This document shows, in pieces, positions 62,676-64,000 of a DNA stretch of 64,000 nucleotides. Position 1 is the first letter of the stretch. Each line of letters starts with the position of its first letter. This DNA comes from Hormoscilla sp. GM7CHS1pb (GTDB lineage: Bacteria > Cyanobacteriota > Cyanobacteriia > Cyanobacteriales > Desertifilaceae): contig JACONN010000005.1 in the NCBI GenBank assembly GCA_014323675.1, positions 434,001 through 498,000 on the forward strand, given 5' to 3'. The notes below the pieces were generated by a model. It was given only the letters and a program-made list of their open reading frames with translations, did no database searches and was not told where the DNA came from. The position numbers and the translations under genes are program-made.

Positions 62676-63224
62676 ATGGACTTAGATGAAGCTGAAATTA
62701 TGATGGATAGCGCAGTTGAGGCGACTCAACGGGCTTTTAATACCATCCGCACAGGTCGGGCTAATGCCAGCCTACTGGACAAGGTGATGGTAGATTACTA
62801 CGACACCCCAACGCCTCTCAAGTCTCTGGCGAACGTTAGTGCGCCCGATGCCAGTACGCTCTTGATTCAACCCTATGATAAGGGGATTGTAAATCTGATT
62901 GAAAAAGCAATTTCTCTGTCAGATGTGGGTCTGATGCCGAATAATGATGGAAAGGTAATTCGACTGAATATTCCGCCCCTGACGAGCGCTCGGCGCAAGG
63001 AATTTGTCAAACTCGCCGCTAAGTACGCAGAAGAAGGCAAGGTCTCGATTCGGAACAACCGCAGGGAGGCGGTAGAGTCTGTCCGCAAACAAGAAAAAAA
63101 AGGTGAGATTTCTGAAGACGAAGAGCGGGACAAGCTAGATAAAATTCAAAAGCTTACTAACAAGTATATCGCCGAAATTGACGAATTACTGGCCAAAAAA
63201 GAAAAAGAGATTACTACAGTTTGA
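62676..63224 (+). CDS. frr: ribosome recycling factor
   Basis: RRF splits the post-termination ribosome with EF-G; 182 residues of two domains. MDSAVEATQRAFNTIRTGRA and NASLLDKVMVDYYDTPTPLK open the long helix, VIRLNIPPLTSARRKEFVKL and AAKYAEEGKVSIRNNRREAV follow, with a C-terminal helix ending ELLAKKEKEITTV. Downstream of pyrH. Frame intact. Confidence 0.96.
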   Translation: MDLDEAEIMMDSAVEATQRAFNTIRTGRANASLLDKVMVDYYDTPTPLKSLANVSAPDASTLLIQPYDKGIVNLIEKAISLSDVGLMPNNDGKVIRLNIPPLTSARRKEFVKLAAKYAEEGKVSIRNNRREAVESVRKQEKKGEISEDEERDKLDKIQKLTNKYIAEIDELLAKKEKEITTV

Positions 63225-63469
63225 TGGCGATTACCTTCCCATCAGTTAAGTATTCAGCTGTTACAGTCAGCTAACAGCTGATAGGAACTGACAGTGCCAA
63301 AGGGGTGACATGCTCCCGATGCCTATAATAGTTGTACTCAGTCAGGGAATGAGGACAAAAGCATCAGTAATTATCCCCCAAATAACCCGGAAGGGAAGCG
63401 AAAGATCCGAAATTCTACTCAAACATCTGCCAGAGAATTGTTTTTACATAGGAGTCAAAGCTCAGTATT

Positions 63470-64000
63470 ATGTATGATTGCATTATCGTCGGTGCTGGAC
63501 CAGCCGGTGGAACAGCAGCCTATCATTTGGCAAAGCGGGGACGATCGATATTAATCCTGGAAAAAGAAACACTGCCTCGGTATAAACCCTGTAGCGGCGG
63601 GGTGTCACCCGCGATCGGCAAATGGTTTGAATTTGACTTTGAACCTGCGATTTCCCTGAAAGTAGACCAAATTCGTTACAGCTGGCAGATGTCCGATGCG
63701 GTAGAAGTGAGTCTAAGAGCAGAACCAATGTGGATGGTACAGCGAGACAAATTCGACCATTTTCTGATCGAGCAAGCTCAGCAGCAGGGAGCCGAACTGC
63801 AAGACAATGCAGAAGTTACTGGCATCAAATTTTCCCATGACAGATGGCAAGTCAGTACCAGCAAGGAACCAGTTGCGGAACTAGCTGCGTTCGTGATTGC
63901 CGCTGACGGTGCCAAAGGTCCAATGGCCAAATGGCTAGGCATCTTCGGTGGTAAACGGCGTATGTCTGCCGTCTTGGAGGTAAAAGCACAGAACCCCCCA
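63470..64000 (+). CDS. geranylgeranyl reductase family flavoprotein (5' part)
   Basis: Starts ATG 63470: MYDCIIVGAGPAGGTAAYHL, the FAD GxGxxG fold, then ILEKETLPRYKPCSGGVSPA, the KPCGGG-type motif of geranylgeranyl/digeranylgeranyl reductases that reduce isoprenoid chains (chlorophyll phytyl tail or membrane lipids and related substrates). MVQRDKFDHFLIEQAQQQGA and VIAADGAKGPMAKWLG continue the fold. Runs off the window at 177 residues. Whether this is ChlP itself or a paralogue cannot be settled from the start; KPCSGG differs slightly from KPCGGA-type ChlP. Confidence 0.85.
   Translation, partial: MYDCIIVGAGPAGGTAAYHLAKRGRSILILEKETLPRYKPCSGGVSPAIGKWFEFDFEPAISLKVDQIRYSWQMSDAVEVSLRAEPMWMVQRDKFDHFLIEQAQQQGAELQDNAEVTGIKFSHDRWQVSTSKEPVAELAAFVIAADGAKGPMAKWLGIFGGKRRMSAVLEVKAQNPP

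Overview
The window comes from a cyanobacterium, most likely a filamentous one with a large, repeat-rich genome. The octamer GCGATCGC (HIP1) and its core GCGATCG occur throughout on both strands. The window also carries psaD (photosystem I), a light-repressed-type long HPF, two cobalamin-ring genes (cobK/cbiJ and cbiD), a geranylgeranyl-reductase family gene, and a broken SpkB-type kinase ending in pentapeptide repeats. I saw no tRNA, rRNA or CRISPR array.

Layout. 1-1.2 kb: end of a Mn/Zn-type ABC importer. 1.3-4.4 kb: an intact group II intron with its maturase, then an 86-bp tandem repeat. 4.4-10.3 kb: housekeeping genes (hpf, lipB, ssb, a mannose-1-phosphate guanylyltransferase/phosphomannomutase). 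10.5-15.4 kb: a decayed tract with a broken Phd/RelE pair, 62-bp and 24-bp tandem repeats, outer-membrane-protein debris, an intact VapBC-like pair and two small DNA-binding proteins. 15.6-21.6 kb: a methyltransferase, cobK, cbiD and pheT. 21.8-27.2 kb: a serine/threonine kinase gene cut by an antisense group II intron, itself cut by an IS630-type element, itself cut by a palindromic element. 27.5-37.1 kb: psaD, a DICT-GAF histidine kinase, HepT, a WD40 protein, mgtE, a DUF4365 two-gene module and crcB. 37.5-45 kb: an XRE protein, a RES/Xre toxin-antitoxin pair, and a membrane pentapeptide-repeat protein followed by a NACHT NTPase that shares a short Gly/Asn motif with it. 45-47.9 kb: a palindromic repeat array and aspS. 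47.9-54.9 kb: a defence-like island in which an ATPase / TOPRIM (DUF3226-like) / m5C methyltransferase unit has been duplicated in tandem and partly deleted, followed by a probable restriction endonuclease and an orphan antitoxin fragment. 55-57.7 kb: an NADH-dehydrogenase-like protein, a second DUF4365 module and UPF0175. 58.2-60.9 kb: an IS66-type transposase and gene remnants. 61-64 kb: a redoxin broken by a short repeat, then pyrH, frr and a geranylgeranyl reductase.

Three themes cut across the window. (1) About fifteen genes, including aspS, lipB and the guanylyltransferase, are interrupted by a one-base change in a short run of a single base; this points to read or assembly error, or unusual slippage, rather than independent gene death. 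(2) Palindromic insertion elements with a constant core and site-specific arms are scattered everywhere, sometimes nested and sometimes in frame inside coding regions (ssb, phosphomannomutase). (3) Conflict-system genes are concentrated here: several toxin-antitoxin loci, a NACHT protein, the ATPase/TOPRIM array, an R-M pair and two copies of a DUF4365 module.
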